From: Actinomycetes bacterium
GTDB taxonomy: Bacteria; Actinomycetota; Acidimicrobiia; Acidimicrobiales; GCA-2861595
DNA: 49,832 nucleotides
Assembly (NCBI GenBank): GCA_023264975.1
Contig: JAHFUS010000028.1
Location: 1-49,832 of the forward strand
Direction of reading: 5' to 3'
Shown piece after piece: positions 25,044-32,904 of this stretch. The first letter of the stretch is position 1. Each line of letters starts with the position of its first letter. The notes under the pieces are model-generated. The model was not told where the DNA came from and did not search any database. It worked only from the letters and a program-made list of their open reading frames with translations. Both the position numbers and the translations under genes were made by a program.

Positions 25044-25880
25044 TCAGGCCTTCCGGCGGTCCATCACCGCCTGGAGGACCACGAGGCACGCCAGGTTCGT
25101 CACCAGGGCAACGGTGAAGCCGGCGACCGCCCAGTCCGGCCCCACGAAGTCGGCCCGCGCCCGGACGGCCCCCAGGCCCACCAGCACGAGGCCGATGGTG
25201 GCCGTCTGGAGGGGGATGCGGAAGCTGCTCCAGCGGTCCTCGAAAGCGAACGACAGGTAGGTGGCGGCCGGGAAGGCGACGAACGCGGCGATGGTGCGGG
25301 CGGTGAGTGGCGTGACCGTCCAGGGGAAGTCGCCCGCCCACCGCCGCGGGTCGATGAACAGGGCCGCCGCCACGCACATCTGGGCGATTCCGCCGGCTGC
25401 CGCTGCTCGGCGCAGGCCGGGAGGAAGGCGAAGGTCACCCATTTCGAGCCCGCCCGGGTCGGTGCGCCGGTTGTTGCGCCATAGAAGCGGCAGCAGGGGC
25501 GGGGTGACGATGTACAGCCCCAGCCACGCCCAGAACGACACGTGGCCGTGGTTGAACCGGTCCCAGTGCAGCAGTGTGGCCCCCAGCAGCATGCTCGTGA
25601 ACAAAGTGGTGGCCAGGAACCCGACGTGCACCCGGTGCCAGCGCCGGTCCCGCGCCACCCGGGCGAAGAAGTACGCGCCCGACAGATAGCCGCCGCCCAT
25701 GACGATGGCGGTCATGTCCGGCTTGATCGTCCACGCCCACAGCTGCTCGGTCCGCCCCGGGAAGAGGTAAAGGATGGTCCACGCCGCCACCAGGACCGGC
25801 ACGATGCACACGGCCGTCCACCACGTGGGCGCCAGCAGGCGGTCGGTGCGCCCCTCTCCCTCGGTCGTGACATCGGCCAC
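25044..25880 (-). CDS. Multi-pass membrane protein of unknown function
   Basis: 278 residues with about eight predicted membrane helices (WWTAVCIVPVLVAAWTILYL; TAIVMGGGYLSGAYFFARVA; VGFLATTLFTSMLLGATLL; FWAWLGLYIVTPPLLPLLW; four more). Notable polar residues inside or beside helices are HWDRFNHGHVSF and WRNNRRTD. No family function is known to me. The start is GTG 25880, preceded on the minus strand by TACAAC with a 6-nt spacer, so it may be leaderless. It diverges from the acyltransferase gene across 83 bp. Its stop converges on the metzincin stop, 44 nt away. Confidence 0.75.
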   Translation of the reverse strand: MADVTTEGEGRTDRLLAPTWWTAVCIVPVLVAAWTILYLFPGRTEQLWAWTIKPDMTAIVMGGGYLSGAYFFARVARDRRWHRVHVGFLATTLFTSMLLGATLLHWDRFNHGHVSFWAWLGLYIVTPPLLPLLWRNNRRTDPGGLEMGDLRLPPGLRRAAAAGGIAQMCVAAALFIDPRRWAGDFPWTVTPLTARTIAAFVAFPAATYLSFAFEDRWSSFRIPLQTATIGLVLVGLGAVRARADFVGPDWAVAGFTVALVTNLACLVVLQAVMDRRKA

Positions 25881-25947
25881 GAACGGGTTGTACCGGTTCT
25901 GCGTCCCACGCGCCAGCGCCGTTTGCGACCCGCCGCGGGCGGCCGAG

Positions 25948-25953
25948 TAGATT
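25948..25953 (+). promoter_or_regulatory. -10 box TAGATT of the acyltransferase-carbamoyltransferase pair
   Basis: TAGATT ends 10 nt before GTG 25964. Leader length would be zero to a few nucleotides. Confidence 0.45.
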
Positions 25954-25963
25954 TCGGGCGACG

Positions 25964-26638
25964 GTGAGTGACGGGGCGATGGCGCGCGAGGGTGACGAGA
26001 ACGCGGCGCCCTACCCGCCGGGGCTGAAGGGCGACATCGCCAAGCTGTTCTCGCCCGCCGGCACCCATGAGGGGACGCCCGACTTCCGCTCCGCCGCCCG
26101 GCGCGTCCTCACCCGGCCGGGCCCGCTGGCCCTGGCGCTGTACCGGGCGTCGCACCGGCTGTGGGCCATCGGCCACCCGGCGCTGGCCGAGGGGATCTGG
26201 CGGCTGAACCTCCTGCTAACCGGCGCCGACATCCACCCCGCGGCCGAGATCGGCGGCGGCCTGCGCCTCACCCACACCTCGGGGCTGGTCATCGGCAAGG
26301 GCGCCCGTCTCGGTTCGGACATGAACGTGCTGCACGGTGTCACCATCGGCGGGTCCGGGAAGCGCTGGTTCGACGAGACGTTCGAGGACGGGCTGCCCGA
26401 GATCGGCGACGGCACCGAGATCTGGGCCGGCGCCAAGGTCCTCGGCGCTGTGAAGGTGGGCAAGGGGTGCCACATCGGCGCCAACGCGGTCGTCACCAGG
26501 GACCTGGCCGACGGCGCGTCCTATACCGTCGGCCAGCCCGTGCGCGAGCTCCGCCGGCGGGTCGAGGAGTTGGAGGCCCAGGTGCGCGACCTGCAGGAGA
26601 AGCTGGACGGCCACCTCGGTGGGGTGGCGCACCAGTGA
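25964..26638 (+). CDS. Serine-acetyltransferase-like left-handed beta-helix acyltransferase
   Basis: 224 residues. A short N-terminal helical part (LARALYRASHRLW-like ALALYRASHRLW) leads into hexapeptide repeats with the CysE-type core: GADIHPAAEIGGGLRLTHTS, GLVIGKGARLGSDMNVLHGV, TIGG, then IWAGAKVLGAVKVGKGCHIG. The catalytic His is in LTHTSG/LHGVTIGG as in serine O-acetyltransferases. A C-terminal heptad helix (RVEELEAQVRDLQEKL) is unusual and could mediate trimer contacts. It transfers an acetyl group from acetyl-CoA, either to serine or to a sugar. Coupling to a carbamoyltransferase favours a tailoring role over cysteine synthesis. Start GTG 25964, alternative ATG 25979. Confidence 0.82.
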   Translation: MSDGAMAREGDENAAPYPPGLKGDIAKLFSPAGTHEGTPDFRSAARRVLTRPGPLALALYRASHRLWAIGHPALAEGIWRLNLLLTGADIHPAAEIGGGLRLTHTSGLVIGKGARLGSDMNVLHGVTIGGSGKRWFDETFEDGLPEIGDGTEIWAGAKVLGAVKVGKGCHIGANAVVTRDLADGASYTVGQPVRELRRRVEELEAQVRDLQEKLDGHLGGVAHQ

Positions 26639-28314
26639 CGGCTGTCCTCGGGCTCAACTGCTTCAGCCACGACACCTCGGCCTGCCTCCTGGTGGACGGG
26701 GCGGTGGTGGCCATCGGCGAGCAGGAGCGGTTCGACCGCGACCAGCACACCAAGCACTTCCCCCATGCGGCGATCGCCTACTGCCTCCAGCAGGCCGGCA
26801 TGGGGATCGACCAGGTCGACGCGGTGGCCTTCGCCCATCACGCCGCCCTTGACTTCGCCCGGGGAGCGGCCGACGCCGTGGCCCGGGTGTCTCCCAAGCG
26901 CCTGGCCGCCCAGGCCTACACCGATGCCCGCCTGGTGCTGAAGGAGCGCAACTTCCGTCGCATCTGGGGCTACAAGGGCAAGGTCTTCCACGTCGGCCAC
27001 CACTCGGCCCACGCCGCCGCCGCCTTCTTCTCAAGCCCCTACGACCGGGCCGCCGTTCTCACCCTCGACCGGGGCGGCGACTTCTTGTCCACCACCATGG
27101 CGATCGGGGAGGGCAACCGCCTACGCCAGATCAACCAGGTGCGCAACCCCCACTCGCTGGGCGAGGTCTACACCGCCTTCACCTGGCTGCTCGGTTTCCG
27201 GCCGAACGCCGACGAGGGCAAGCTCATGGGCCTCGCTCCCTACGGTCGCGACGTGCTGGCCAAGGACATCCGTGACCTCGTCCACCTCGGCGACGACGGC
27301 CGGTTCAAGGTCAACCTGCGCTGGTTCAAGTACCAGCGCGAGGGTGGCTCGTTCTCCAAGGCGGGCCTGGCCCGGTTCGGTCCTCCCCGGGTGCCGGAAT
27401 CGGAGATCACCGAGCGCCACCAGGACCTGGCCTACGCCTGCCAGGACCTCGTGGAGGAGGCCGGCCTGCACGTGGCCCGCGCCCTGCGCCAGGCGACCGG
27501 GATGGGCCGCCTGTGCCTGGCCGGCGGCGTGGCCCTCAACTCGGTGATGAACGCCCGGATCCTCGCCGAGGCCGGCTTCGACGAGATGTACGTGGTGCCG
27601 GCCGCGTCCGACGCCGGCAACGCCCTGGGCGCGGCCGCCTGGGTGTGGCACCAGGAGATGGGCAAGCCCCGGTCGTGGTCGATGGACCACGCCTTCTGGG
27701 GCCCGAGCTGGACTGAGAAGGACTGCGCCTCTGCGCTCACGGCCCGGGGTCTCGAGATCCGCAAGGTCGCCGACCCTGCGGCGGAGGCGGCCGAGCGCAT
27801 CGCCGGCGGGAAGGTGGTGGGCTGGTTCCAGGGGCGCTCCGAGATCGGCCCCCGCGCCCTCGGCGCCCGGTCGATCCTGGCCGACCCCCGCCGGGCCGAG
27901 ATGGTGGAGACGGTGAACGCCCGCATCAAGCGGCGGGAGGCGTTCCGCCCCTTCGCCCCGAGCGTCCTCGACGAGCGGGGCGCCGAGTACTTCGAGAACT
28001 ACTCGCACAATCCGTTCATGCTGCTGGTGCTGCCGGTGCGCCCCGACAAGCGCTCCGTGATCCCGGCTGTCACCCACGTGGACGGCACCGGGCGCATGCA
28101 GAGCGTGAGCCCGTCGTTCAATCCCGCCTACCACCGCCTAATCATCGAGTTCGACCGGCGCACCGGCGTCCCGGTCGTGCTCAACACCAGCTTCAACCTC
28201 CGGGGCGAGCCCATGGTGAACCGCCCCGAAGAAGCGGTGGAGGACTTCCTCAAGAGCGAGATGGACGCCCTCTTCCTGGGCGAACTGATGGCGGAGAAGC
28301 CCGAGCGAACCTGA
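26635..28314 (+). CDS. Carbamoyltransferase of the NodU/CmcH/TobZ family
   Basis: 559 residues, starting at a GTGA overlap with the acyltransferase. The N-terminal Kae1-like domain carries LGLNCFSHDTSACLLVDG and metal-binding His in FHVGHHSAHAAAAF, with LTLDRGGDF. The C-terminal YrdC-like-related part carries GWFQGRSEIGPRALGARSIL and REAFRPFAPSVL, hallmarks of the family. It makes carbamoyl-adenylate from carbamoyl phosphate and ATP and moves the carbamoyl group to a hydroxyl of a sugar or natural product. The acceptor is unknown: no polyketide, aminoglycoside or glycan cluster is visible here. Two hairpins follow the stop at 28320-28376. Confidence 0.92.
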   Translation: MTAVLGLNCFSHDTSACLLVDGAVVAIGEQERFDRDQHTKHFPHAAIAYCLQQAGMGIDQVDAVAFAHHAALDFARGAADAVARVSPKRLAAQAYTDARLVLKERNFRRIWGYKGKVFHVGHHSAHAAAAFFSSPYDRAAVLTLDRGGDFLSTTMAIGEGNRLRQINQVRNPHSLGEVYTAFTWLLGFRPNADEGKLMGLAPYGRDVLAKDIRDLVHLGDDGRFKVNLRWFKYQREGGSFSKAGLARFGPPRVPESEITERHQDLAYACQDLVEEAGLHVARALRQATGMGRLCLAGGVALNSVMNARILAEAGFDEMYVVPAASDAGNALGAAAWVWHQEMGKPRSWSMDHAFWGPSWTEKDCASALTARGLEIRKVADPAAEAAERIAGGKVVGWFQGRSEIGPRALGARSILADPRRAEMVETVNARIKRREAFRPFAPSVLDERGAEYFENYSHNPFMLLVLPVRPDKRSVIPAVTHVDGTGRMQSVSPSFNPAYHRLIIEFDRRTGVPVVLNTSFNLRGEPMVNRPEEAVEDFLKSEMDALFLGELMAEKPERT

Positions 28315-28319
28315 GGAGC

Positions 28320-28376
28320 GGACCGGAGCGGGCGGTCCGTCAGGGGGGCTCCGGCCGCCCGCCGCCGAAGGCGGCC
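28320..28376. terminator. Two consecutive GC-rich hairpins after the carbamoyltransferase gene
   Basis: GGACCG/CGGTCC (28320-28325/28333-28338) is followed by GGCCGCC/GGCGGCC (28353-28359/28370-28376). They lie between convergent genes and have no U-tract, as is common in high-GC actinobacteria. Confidence 0.45.
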
Positions 28377-28381
28377 ACCCC

Positions 28382-28476
28382 GGATGGGGCCAGGAGGAAC
28401 GGATGGGGCCAGGAGGAACGGATGGGGCCAGGAGGAACGGATGGGGCCAGGAGGAACGGATGGGGCCAGGAGGAAG
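28382..28476. repeat. Tandem 19-bp repeat, five copies
   Basis: The unit GGATGGGGCCAGGAGGAAC occurs five times head to tail with only the last base of the fifth copy changed. It sits between the 3' ends of the carbamoyltransferase and sigma-factor genes. Near-identity of copies suggests recent expansion by slippage. It is a likely variable-number locus. Confidence 0.9.
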
Positions 28477-28526
28477 CGGTGACTCGCCGAGGAACCTCCG
28501 GTTCCGGGCGCGAAAGCGAGAGCGCG

Positions 28527-29474
28527 TCAGCGCTGCAGCGTAAGCAGATCCCGCTGGCCCTCGGTGGAGGCCCGGCGCAACTTGGCGAGCGCCTTGGACT
28601 CGATCTGGCGGATGCGCTCCCGGGTGACGTTGAACCGCTGGGCCAGCTCCTCGAGGGTGCGGGGGGCGCCCCGGTCGAGGCCGTAGCGCAGGAACAGCAC
28701 CTCGCGCTCGCGCTCGCCGAGCGACGACAGCATCAGCCCGACCGCCTCGGGCAGCAGGTTGGCCAGCACCTGCTCGTCCGGCGCCGGCGCGCTGGCGTCC
28801 TGCACGGTGTCGCCCAGCTCCATGTCGCCCTCGGAGCCGAGGCTCTCGGAGAACGACCGGGGCGAGCTGAGGTGGGGGAGCAGGTCCTCGACCTGGCGGA
28901 GAGGGAGGTCGACGGTATCGGCCAGCTCGGCCGAGCTGGGGTGGCGGCCGTGCACCCGCTCGAACTCCGACGTGGCCTTGCGCATGCGCAACACCTGGTC
29001 GCCGGTGTGCACGGGGAGGCGGATGGTGCGGCCGCTGTTGGCGATGCTGCGGGTCATCGCCTGGCGGATCCACCAGCTGGCGTAGGTGGAGAACTTGAAC
29101 CCCCGACGCGGGTCGAACTTCTCGACCGCCCGCAGGAGGCCCAGGTTGCCTTCCTGGATGAGGTCGAGCATGGGCAGGCCCGACGAGCGGTAGCGGCGGG
29201 CCAGAGAGACCACCAGCCGGAGGTTGGCCTGCACGAACTGGGTGGTGGCGTCGTCGCCGGCCCGGACGCGCGTGCGCAGCGCCGTCATCTTGGCCGCGCC
29301 CGGGTTGCTCGCCTCGACGAGTTCGGAAAGCTCGGCTGCCGCCGCTTTGCCGTCGGCCACCAGCTCGCCGAGGCGCACCTCGTCCTCGCGGGTCAGCAGC
29401 GGATGAGCGCTGATGTCCTGGAGGTAGATACCTACCAGGTCCTCGTCGCCTGTCTGTGCTCTCCCTCGTGCCAA
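28527..29474 (-). CDS. Group 2 (primary-like) sigma-70 RNA polymerase sigma factor
   Basis: 315 residues with the full sigma-70 core and no long non-conserved N-terminus. Region 1.2 is DLVGIYLQDISAHPLLTREDE. Region 2 is FVQANLRLVVSLARRYRSSG, LDLIQEGNLGLLRAVEKFD and FSTYASWWIRQAMTRSI. Region 3 and region 4 follow, with LGEREREVLFLRYGL and the HTH TLEELAQRFNVTRERIRQIE. It resembles SigB/HrdA-type alternative principal sigma factors that serve stationary or stress phases. The start is TTG 29474, supported by GAAGGGG 6 nt upstream; the first residue in the frame is otherwise unsupported. A GGGATAAT box lies about 48 nt upstream. Confidence 0.93.
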   Translation of the reverse strand: MARGRAQTGDEDLVGIYLQDISAHPLLTREDEVRLGELVADGKAAAAELSELVEASNPGAAKMTALRTRVRAGDDATTQFVQANLRLVVSLARRYRSSGLPMLDLIQEGNLGLLRAVEKFDPRRGFKFSTYASWWIRQAMTRSIANSGRTIRLPVHTGDQVLRMRKATSEFERVHGRHPSSAELADTVDLPLRQVEDLLPHLSSPRSFSESLGSEGDMELGDTVQDASAPAPDEQVLANLLPEAVGLMLSSLGEREREVLFLRYGLDRGAPRTLEELAQRFNVTRERIRQIESKALAKLRRASTEGQRDLLTLQR

Positions 29475-29521
29475 GCCGTACCCCTTCGCAGAGTGCTGCC
29501 CCGGCCCGCCGCCGACAAGAC

Positions 29522-29527
29522 GATTAT
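29522..29527 (-). promoter_or_regulatory. -10 box GATAAT upstream of the group 2 sigma gene
   Basis: On the minus strand GGGATAAT lies about 48 nt before TTG 29474. This allows a leader with the GAAGGGG ribosome site. Confidence 0.45.
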
Positions 29528-29576
29528 CCCTGATTCGGGGGACCCGCCGCGATCTGGGAGGGGATTGGCTATTTCG

Positions 29577-29816
29577 TCAGTTTCCGAGAGGCGTGCGGAG
29601 CAGGCGCAGGGCGAGCAGGAGCACGATGCCCCAGAGGATGAACCAGATGGACCCGGCCACGATCAGGGCGACGAGACACCCGGGCGGGAGCTCCTTCATC
29701 CTGGGGATGCCGTCCCCGAACGAGAAGCGCTCGCCGTCGCCGGACATGAGCCCGCTGAAGACCACGAAGAGGATGCCGCCGAGGACGATGCACAGGACCA
29801 CCAGAAAGATGAGCAA
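29577..29816 (-). CDS. Small two-helix membrane protein
   Basis: About 79 residues if read from TTG 29816. There are two hydrophobic segments (LIFLVVLCIVLGGILFVVFS and CLVALIVAGSIWFILWGIVL), joined by a polar loop containing RFSFGDGIPRMKELPPG. The 3' end lies about 50 bp before the sigma-gene promoter. No family is recognised. The start is uncertain: a GTG six codons in is possible and no clear ribosome site is visible. The two clean membrane helices and lack of competing genes support coding. Confidence 0.6.
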   Translation of the reverse strand: MLIFLVVLCIVLGGILFVVFSGLMSGDGERFSFGDGIPRMKELPPGCLVALIVAGSIWFILWGIVLLLALRLLRTPLGN

Positions 29817-29983
29817 CCCGGTTCGTCCCCGTGCGTTGTTAGCGGCCCGCCCCAGGGCTCGGGACCGCTGCTGATCGGCGTGGTGTGGTACCGGGCGAGA
29901 AGCCGCTCGGCAGGGCGAAGCCTATCCGGGTTGATCCGACCCGACGTTCACGCCGGCCTGTGCGCGTGACAGACTGATCGCCC

Positions 29984-32200
29984 GTGGAGAGCCCGTTCCT
30001 GGCGCGGATCGCCGCCATCACGATCGCCTTGGGGGCCATTGCGCCTGTGGTCGTGGTGGCCCTGTCGATGGTCGCCCTGGCCACGGTGCCCGTCCCCGAC
30101 AAGCTTCCGGTCGCACGGCCCCCGGATGGAAGCCAGGTCAGTCGGGTGTACGACGTCAACGGCCAGGAGATCGGCCAGTTCACCGAGTTCGAGCAGAACC
30201 GTCCTGTGAAGCCCGAGGACATCCCCGACATCTTGAAGAAGGCGGTCGTGGCCGCCGAGGACAAGAACTTCTACTCCCACGGCGGGGTCGATTTCGCAGC
30301 CACCCTGCGGGCCCTCGTCGCCGACCTGCGGGGCCAGGAGGTCGTGCAGGGCGGGTCGACGATCACTCAGCAGTACGTGAAGGCGGCGTACACCACCGGC
30401 GAGCGCACCGTCGCCCGCAAGGTGCGGGAAGGCCTGCTGGCCCGGGCGCTCTCCCGCAGAGCCGACAAGGAAGAGATCCTCTTCAAGTACCTGTCGGCGA
30501 TTTACCTCGGCGAGGGGGCATACGGGGTCGGAGCGGCGTCGGAGGCCTATTTCCGCAAGCCGGTCAACGAGCTCACGCTGTCGGAGGCGGCCCTGCTGGT
30601 GGGGCTGATCCCCGCTCCCAGCCGCTACGAGCCCAGGGCCAACCCGGGTGCCGCCGAGTCCAAGCGGGTGTTCGTGCTGGACCGCATGCTGGACGAGGGC
30701 TTCATCTCCCCCGACGAGCACGCCAAGGCCACCCAGGAACGGGTGTGGCTGGCCGCCGGCGGGCCGCTCTCCAGCCGGCCGGTCACCAACGTGTACCCGT
30801 CCCGCCCGACCTTCACCAAGTACCCCTACTTCGTCGACTACGTGCGGCGGTACCTCGAGGCCAAGCTCGGCCGCGACGCCGTGTACCGGGGCGGGCTGGA
30901 GATCCGCACCACCATCGATCCACGCCTCCAGGACGCAGCCGAGCGAGCCGTCGCCGACGGCCTCACCGGTGTCGACCCGGCCATCGAGATGGCGCTGGTG
31001 TCGGTGGAGCCCCAGACCGGTTACGTGAAGGCGATGGTCGGCGGGCGCGATTTCCTCGCCCCCGGCGGCCAGGTCAACCTTGCGCTCGGGAAGTGCGCGC
31101 TTGCGGCGCCCGAGATCAGGAGCAAGGTGGACGTGGCTGCCTCGTGCTGGGACCCCGACGCCGTCACGGTCGAGGGCGGCGGCACCGGCCGCCAGCCGGG
31201 CTCGTCGTGGAAGCCCTTCGTGCTGGCCGCCGCCTTCGCCAAGGGGATCTCCGACAAGAAGGTGTACTCGGCCCCCAGCCAGTACCGGATCCCGAACTGC
31301 AAGGGTGACAAAGGCTGCGTTATCGAGAACTTCGAGGGCACCTCGGGCGGCCGGGCCACACTGCGGGAGGCCACCGAAAACTCGTACAACACGGTCTACG
31401 CACAGGTCATCGGCGAGGTCGGCGTCCCCGAGGTGGGCGAGATGGCCAAGAAGCTCGGCATCACCTCAGCCTGGGTGGCCAACCCCGAGGTCCACGGTCC
31501 GAGCTACGCGCTCGGCGCCCAGGAGGTGTCGCCCCTCGACATGGCGTCGGCCTTCGGAGTGTTCGCCAACCGGGGCATCCGCAACGACGCCACGCCGGTG
31601 GTGTGGGCCAGGCAGCCCGACGGTAAGTACGCCGTCGACAACCGGGAGCCCGAGGGCCGGCGGGTGCTGGCCGAGATCATCGCCGACAACGTCACCGACG
31701 TCCTCAAGGGCGTCATCACCGGGGGCACGGGCACCAGGGCCAACATCAACCGGCCGGCGGCCGGGAAGACGGGCACCGCCCAGGAGTTCCGCGATGCCTG
31801 GTTCATCGGCTTCACGCCCACCCTGGCGGCCTCAGTGTGGATCGGTAACAAGGCCAAGCCCACGCCGCTGCGCAACGTGAAGGGCCTCGAGCGGGTCACC
31901 GGCGGCTCGATCCCGGCCCAGACGTGGAAGCTCTACATGGACGAGGCCATGAAGGACGTGCCGATCACCGAGTTCGCCGTGCCCCTGCCGCTCGAGTCCA
32001 CGTCGACCACGTCCGCCACGCTGTTCCCGCCCGAGTCGATCCCATACCAGTTCGAGGACACCACGACGACGTTCGACACCACCCCGTCGACCACCGGAGA
32101 CCCTTCGACGACGGCATCCACGTTCCCCGCCACCACGACCCCGTTGCCGACCACCACGCCGACCACCAGGCGCTGCGGGCTCCTGCTGCCCATCTGTTGA
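29984..32200 (+). CDS. Second bifunctional class A penicillin-binding protein
   Basis: 738 residues. The N-terminal helix (IAAITIALGAIAPVVVVALS) is followed by a GT51 domain with catalytic Glu92 (AAEDKNFYSHGG) and GGSTITQQYVKAAY. The transpeptidase domain has SxxK as GSSWKPF (Ser407), SxN as ENSYNTVYAQ and KTGT as AGKTGTA. The tail after about 660 is a Thr/Pro-rich disordered stretch outside the cell, ending CGLLLPIC. It polymerises and cross-links peptidoglycan. It is only distantly like the first PBP in this window, so the two are paralogues rather than a recent duplication. GTG 29984 is the start. Confidence 0.92.
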   Translation: MESPFLARIAAITIALGAIAPVVVVALSMVALATVPVPDKLPVARPPDGSQVSRVYDVNGQEIGQFTEFEQNRPVKPEDIPDILKKAVVAAEDKNFYSHGGVDFAATLRALVADLRGQEVVQGGSTITQQYVKAAYTTGERTVARKVREGLLARALSRRADKEEILFKYLSAIYLGEGAYGVGAASEAYFRKPVNELTLSEAALLVGLIPAPSRYEPRANPGAAESKRVFVLDRMLDEGFISPDEHAKATQERVWLAAGGPLSSRPVTNVYPSRPTFTKYPYFVDYVRRYLEAKLGRDAVYRGGLEIRTTIDPRLQDAAERAVADGLTGVDPAIEMALVSVEPQTGYVKAMVGGRDFLAPGGQVNLALGKCALAAPEIRSKVDVAASCWDPDAVTVEGGGTGRQPGSSWKPFVLAAAFAKGISDKKVYSAPSQYRIPNCKGDKGCVIENFEGTSGGRATLREATENSYNTVYAQVIGEVGVPEVGEMAKKLGITSAWVANPEVHGPSYALGAQEVSPLDMASAFGVFANRGIRNDATPVVWARQPDGKYAVDNREPEGRRVLAEIIADNVTDVLKGVITGGTGTRANINRPAAGKTGTAQEFRDAWFIGFTPTLAASVWIGNKAKPTPLRNVKGLERVTGGSIPAQTWKLYMDEAMKDVPITEFAVPLPLESTSTTSATLFPPESIPYQFEDTTTTFDTTPSTTGDPSTTASTFPATTTPLPTTTPTTRRCGLLLPIC

Positions 32201-32229
32201 CCGGGGTGCCGCTCCGGCGCGCCCGCTGG

Positions 32230-32853
32230 TCAGGTCGTGGCGGTGATGGAGAGCGACGACGTCGTGGTGGTCGGTGCCGTCGTGGTGGTCGGTGCCGTCG
32301 AGGCGGTGGTGGCCGCCGTCGTGGTGGTGCTCGCCGTTGTCGTGGTGGTCGTGGAGGCGGCGGTCGTCGACGTGGAGCTGGACGACGACGTCGACGAGCT
32401 GGACGAGGTGGTGGTGGGCAGGGTCGTGGTCGACGGCGCCTCGACGGTGTTGTCGTCCTGCGCCTGGGCGAACAGGACGGCGCCGAGGACCAGGATCACC
32501 AGGCCGAGGCCGGCGAGGGCGACCAGCGCCCAGTTGAACGGCGGCGGGCCGACCGGGGCGTAGGCGGGCCGCTGGACCGGCTCGTCGTCGACGAAGCGCT
32601 CCTCGCGCTCGACCACGCGAGCCGCCGGCATGACCCGCGTCGCGTCCGGTCCGACGGGGGGGGTCGGCACCGCCACGGCCGGCGGCGAAGGCGGCGTAGG
32701 CGGGACGTCGCCCCGAGCCGCCCCGCACTTCGTGCAGTACCGGGCCTCGGGTTGCAGGGGCGTGCCGCAGGAGGCGCAGAAGGCGCCCTCGTCTCTGCCC
32801 CGTCGGGGGCCATCCGGAGGCGTGGGCGGCAGGTTCTCGCTCATTGCGGGCAT
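32230..32853 (-). CDS. Zinc-ribbon membrane protein with Thr/Ser-rich outer tail
   Basis: 207 residues. A short Pro-rich N-terminus is followed by a zinc ribbon (FCASCGTPLQPEARYCTKCG), a Pro-rich linker, one membrane helix near 110-130 (NWALVALAGLGLVILVLGAV) and a tail of about 75 residues made almost only of Thr, Ser and Ala. The ribbon should be cytosolic and the low-complexity tail outside, probably glycosylated. Its partner and role are unknown. The start could be 32853 or ATG 32844. Its stop is 27 nt from the stop of the convergent PBP gene; it diverges from the AAA ATPase gene across 51 bp. Confidence 0.75.
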   Translation of the reverse strand: MPAMSENLPPTPPDGPRRGRDEGAFCASCGTPLQPEARYCTKCGAARGDVPPTPPSPPAVAVPTPPVGPDATRVMPAARVVEREERFVDDEPVQRPAYAPVGPPPFNWALVALAGLGLVILVLGAVLFAQAQDDNTVEAPSTTTLPTTTSSSSSTSSSSSTSTTAASTTTTTTASTTTTAATTASTAPTTTTAPTTTTSSLSITATT

Positions 32854-32891
32854 TCTTGTGCCTGCGAAGCCCCCAGATGTTCATGGACACG

Positions 32892-32897
32892 TAGGGT
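32892..32897 (+). promoter_or_regulatory. -10 box TAGGGT of the AAA-VWA operon
   Basis: TAGGGT is followed by 7 nt and GTG 32905, indicating a leaderless transcript. Confidence 0.5.
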
Positions 32898-32904
32898 TGC
32901 CGCC

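Noticed and set aside
28382-28476. CRISPR or attachment-site suspicion for the 19-bp array
   Set aside because: There are no spacers, no cas genes and no integrase nearby.
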